Assembly: GCF_963259705.1 (NCBI RefSeq)
Contig: NC_081847.1
Span: forward strand, 94,692,671-94,756,670
DNA: 64,000 nucleotides
Origin: Myotis daubentonii
Taxonomy: Eukaryota; Chordata; Mammalia; Chiroptera; Vespertilionidae
Direction: 5' to 3'
Below, in pieces: positions 61,367 to 64,000 of this stretch. A program made the translations under genes and the position numbers. Below the pieces are notes generated by a model. It made no database searches and was not told the origin of the DNA. It saw only the letters and a list, made by a program, of their open reading frames with translations. Position 1 is the stretch's first letter. Every line of letters starts with the position of its first letter.

Positions 61367-62002
61367 TCTGCTGGAGCTGCCGGTGGGGTCCGTCCTTGCT
61401 TCAGTCACCGCCTCCGGGAAGCTTCTCTGGCTACTCCTGCCCCGTACCGGCCGCTGGCCCGATTCTTAGTGAAATTCTCAGCATGGTCTGTGCTTCCTTT
61501 GTAGCCTCAACACAACTGCTCACTTGTGTTTGCCTGGCCTGGCGAGTGCTTCTCTCGCCCTCGGCACTGCCGGCTCTGCCGGGACAGGGCCCGGGCCGCA
61601 GGCAGGCACGTCCGTGTCAGCTGGGCCTCCCCTGGCCGGGTGGACAAGTCTGGTTCAGAACAGCTCCCTCACCTGCAGCACAACGGCCCCCGAGCTGCCG
61701 AGCCGTGTGCTCGAAGCCGTGAATGTGTGACCCTGTGACCGTGTGACCCTGTGACCTTCACGGCCAAAGGGGCTTGGCCGGTGTGACTAGATCAGGGCTT
61801 GGGGGAGGAGATTCGCCTGGACTGTCGCCTGTGCCCGATGTGCTCACCGGGTCCTTGTGAGTGGAAGGCGGGCAAATCGGAGTCAGAGACGTGCAGCTCG
61901 AGAAAGTGCCCGCCCGCCACTGTGGGCACCGCTGAGGGCGGGGTCAGGGGGCAGCCAGGAGCCAAGGCTGGGAGTGGCTCCTAGAAACGGAAAAGTCTAA
62001 GG

Positions 62003-62187
62003 CAGTGGTTCTCAACCTTCCTGATGCCGCGACCCTTCAATACAGTTCCTCGTGTTGTGACCCGACCATAAAATTATTTTCGTTGCTACTTCATAACTAA
62101 TGTTGCTACTGTGATGAATCGTCATGTAAATATCTGATATGCAGGATGTATTTTCAGGGGTCGCGACCCACAGGTTGAGAACCGCTG
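62003..62187. mobile_element. Young hAT copy, internally deleted
   Basis: CAGTGGTTCTCAACC to GGTTGAGAACCGCTG, flanked by GTCTAAGG / GTGTAAGG (7 of 8). Of the four copies it has the largest internal deletion. Confidence 0.93.
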
Positions 62188-62323
62188 GTGTAAGGAAACA
62201 GACTCCCCCCTCGAGGAGGAACCCGCCTGCTGGCCCCTTGCTTTTCGTCCTCTGACCCCTGACCTCAGAAACCGCCAGATAATTAACGTGCGGTGTTGTC
62301 TTTCTTGTTTTGTTTTTTGTTTT

Positions 62324-62552
62324 GTTAATCTTCACCCAAGGATATTTTCCCATTGATTTTTAGGGAGAGTGGGAGAGAGAGAGAGACAGCAGTGCGAGAG
62401 AGACAGACACATCGGTCGGTTGCCTCCCGCACACATCCCGGCCAGGGCCAGGACCGAGCCTGCAGCCGAAGTACATGCCCTTGACTGGAATCAAAGCCGG
62501 GACCGTCCGTCCTCAGGCCGAGGCGCTATCCACTGAGCCAAACCGGCCGGGC
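62324..62552 (-). mobile_element. Ves SINE, long subtype
   Basis: TTAATCTTCACCCAAGGATA start, inverted tRNA-like head GAGCCAAACCGGCCGGGC at the right end. Confidence 0.92.
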
Positions 62553-62859
62553 GATCTGGAGTTCTAAGCGGCCCCAGGAACCTGGTACACTTACCCGAAG
62601 TCAAACAGCAGTGGCCGCGCCAAGGCCGGCACCCGAGACCTCGCCCCTGTTCTCCCACCGCCCGCCGCCCTGCCTCCCCAGGCTCCTTGGTTTTCCGATT
62701 TGCTTCCGTCTTCTTCCCCAAGGAAGAAGTCCCCGGGGACGCAGGAGCATGTGCAGGGAGCCGCACCCACGGGCTGTGGGAGAGGAAGTGGCTGCAGAGC
62801 TCGGAGCAGCCCCATGAGGGATCCCCGGGGAGGGAGAGGCCCGGCCAGCCCCACTCCCA

Positions 62860-62877
62860 CGCCCCCCCCCCCCCCCG
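62860..62877. repeat. Poly-C tract
   Basis: About 16 C on the + strand. Confidence 0.95.
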
Positions 62878-62959
62878 CATCTGTGCGCACACAGCCGACA
62901 AGGTCTCGGTCGGGTTCCGTGGGCTCCCTCTTTTCAGAGCGGTCTCATATTGTCTCTGC

Positions 62960-63270
62960 CATCACCAGTTTAAAAAAGGAAAGTTAATTAAATATGGAAC
63001 AAGACCGAGCAACATCTTTTAAAGCATCATGTCATTAGAGGCGAGTCCTCGGAGGGCTGCTGAGAAGGGGCTGGAGAACAATGACGGTTCAATCAGATAT
63101 TTACGGGCCTGGTTATGTGAACACACTCTTTATTGTCTATGTGTATTTAATATAATTATCAGTTTTGTAGCCGGACTCTCCAGAGACCCAACAAATCACA
63201 GTGTTGCTTTGAAAATGTCAGCAGAAAAGACAATTATGTTGCCGGCAAATATTCATAAATTATATTAAAA
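62960..63270. promoter_or_regulatory. Candidate conserved AT-rich element
   Basis: About 300 bp of unique AT-rich DNA between GC-rich flanks, with GTTAATTAAATATGG, ATTTAATATAATTATCAG, GAACAATGAC and TTATTGTC (homeodomain- and SOX-like sites) and no transposon signature. Candidate distal enhancer. Confidence 0.35.
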
Positions 63271-64000
63271 AAGTCCTGTGGAGGCGTCCCCGGTGCGGGC
63301 GAACCCTCGCGGCAGCGGGCTGACCCTTCCCCGCCTCCGGTCTTTGGGGGATTAGAAGCGAGAGGCTCTTGGGGAACCGTCACGGCAGGAGCCGGGCAGA
63401 GAGCAGGTGGGGCAGGGAGACCCCAAGCGGGGGCCTCGCAGGACAGCTCAGCCTCCCTCTCCTTCGGGGCCGTGGTCGGTTCACAGGTGCCCACCTCCGT
63501 CCGGGTCCCCGTGGACACGCCTGCGCATAACCGAGGTGCACAACTTATTTCTCAAAACACCCCTTACAGAGAGAACGCAAATCCAGCCGCCCGCTCTGTG
63601 AGCGCCTCCCCGGAGCCTAACGCTTTCCTGTGCGCTCACTTCTCGTCAGAAACCAGGGACAGACGTCCATCCCCCTCTGATCGCTCTCCCATGCCCGTGC
63701 GGGAGTAAGCGGGGCTGGGAGTGCGCTCGGTGAGTTACACGCTCGGTGAGTTACACGCCCAGGCTCGCTGGGCCGGGGCACGAGGAGGCTCCGCACACCC
63801 ACGTCTCAGTCCGCAGCCAGGACACGCGACGGGAGGTGGAGGCGAAGGGTAGAAAAGCAGTGAAGGAACTGGTTTCCCGCCGCCCCGTGAAGAGGAGGAG
63901 GGAAGGGGAGCTCCGCAGGGACGAGGACAGGCGCTGTGGTCCTACACGTTGGCAGCGGGACCCTCTCAGCCACCGCAGCTGGTGCTGCTGGGCCGCCTCC

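Larger units (their letters stand above)
40691..64000. other. Intergenic flank downstream of ZNF521
   Basis: No supported gene. In human the region downstream of ZNF521 is a gene desert, and this flank is consistent with that. The contents are Ves SINEs, hAT and Helitron copies, MIR and MER5 fossils, the 20-bp minisatellite, C-rich tracts, a CpG-dense patch near 60100 and an AT-rich block at the right end. The pyrimidine-rich unique DNA at 48040-48560 and 49200-49680 has an old-retroposon look, but I cannot classify it. I see nothing nameable in 50080-50820, 51000-52080, 52300-55140 and 63270-64000. Confidence 0.75.

Overview
The window is vertebrate nuclear DNA from a vespertilionid (vesper) bat. 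The evidence is about twenty tRNA-derived Ves SINEs, Helitrons with HeliBat-type termini, and young non-autonomous hAT elements; this combination is typical of vesper bats. No bacterial, CRISPR or phage features are present, and almost all long open frames are chance frames in GC-rich or low-complexity DNA.

The only gene I can support is the 3' end of a large C2H2 zinc-finger gene on the + strand, identified as ZNF521 (its paralogue ZNF423 is the alternative). Three coding exons are visible: 13789-13920, 16933-17048 and 39891-39920. Their phases match (1-1, 1-0, 0-stop). Together they encode the last three zinc fingers, and introns cut through the final two. A 3' UTR of about 770 nt ends at an AATAAA at 40664. 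Positions 1-13788 are the preceding intron, 13921-16932 and 17049-39890 are the last two introns, and everything after about 40690 is intergenic.

The introns and flank hold a layered transposon record. There is a class-II-type solo LTR (12871-13268) with an exact 6-bp target duplication and a 32-bp CCAAT repeat. A Helitron composite sits inside a Ves SINE tail (30606-31791). A second Helitron splits a MIR (55227-55582). An L1 3' fragment sits in another Ves SINE (57328-57871). There are four copies of one young hAT family, one Tigger/MER2-like element and several old hAT fossils. About 4.4 kb downstream of the gene lies a 2.4-kb, 20-bp-unit minisatellite (45112-47535).

The most unusual structures are the minisatellite, many of whose units contain a consensus-like 5' splice-site hexamer (GTGAGT); the antisense LTR with helically phased CCAAT boxes just upstream of an exon; a 30-bp near-perfect hairpin; a 33-bp strict alternating purine-pyrimidine tract; and an orphan CpG-dense patch with a 176-codon open frame. 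AT-rich, homeodomain-site-rich blocks near the exons are candidate conserved enhancers, but conservation cannot be tested from one sequence.
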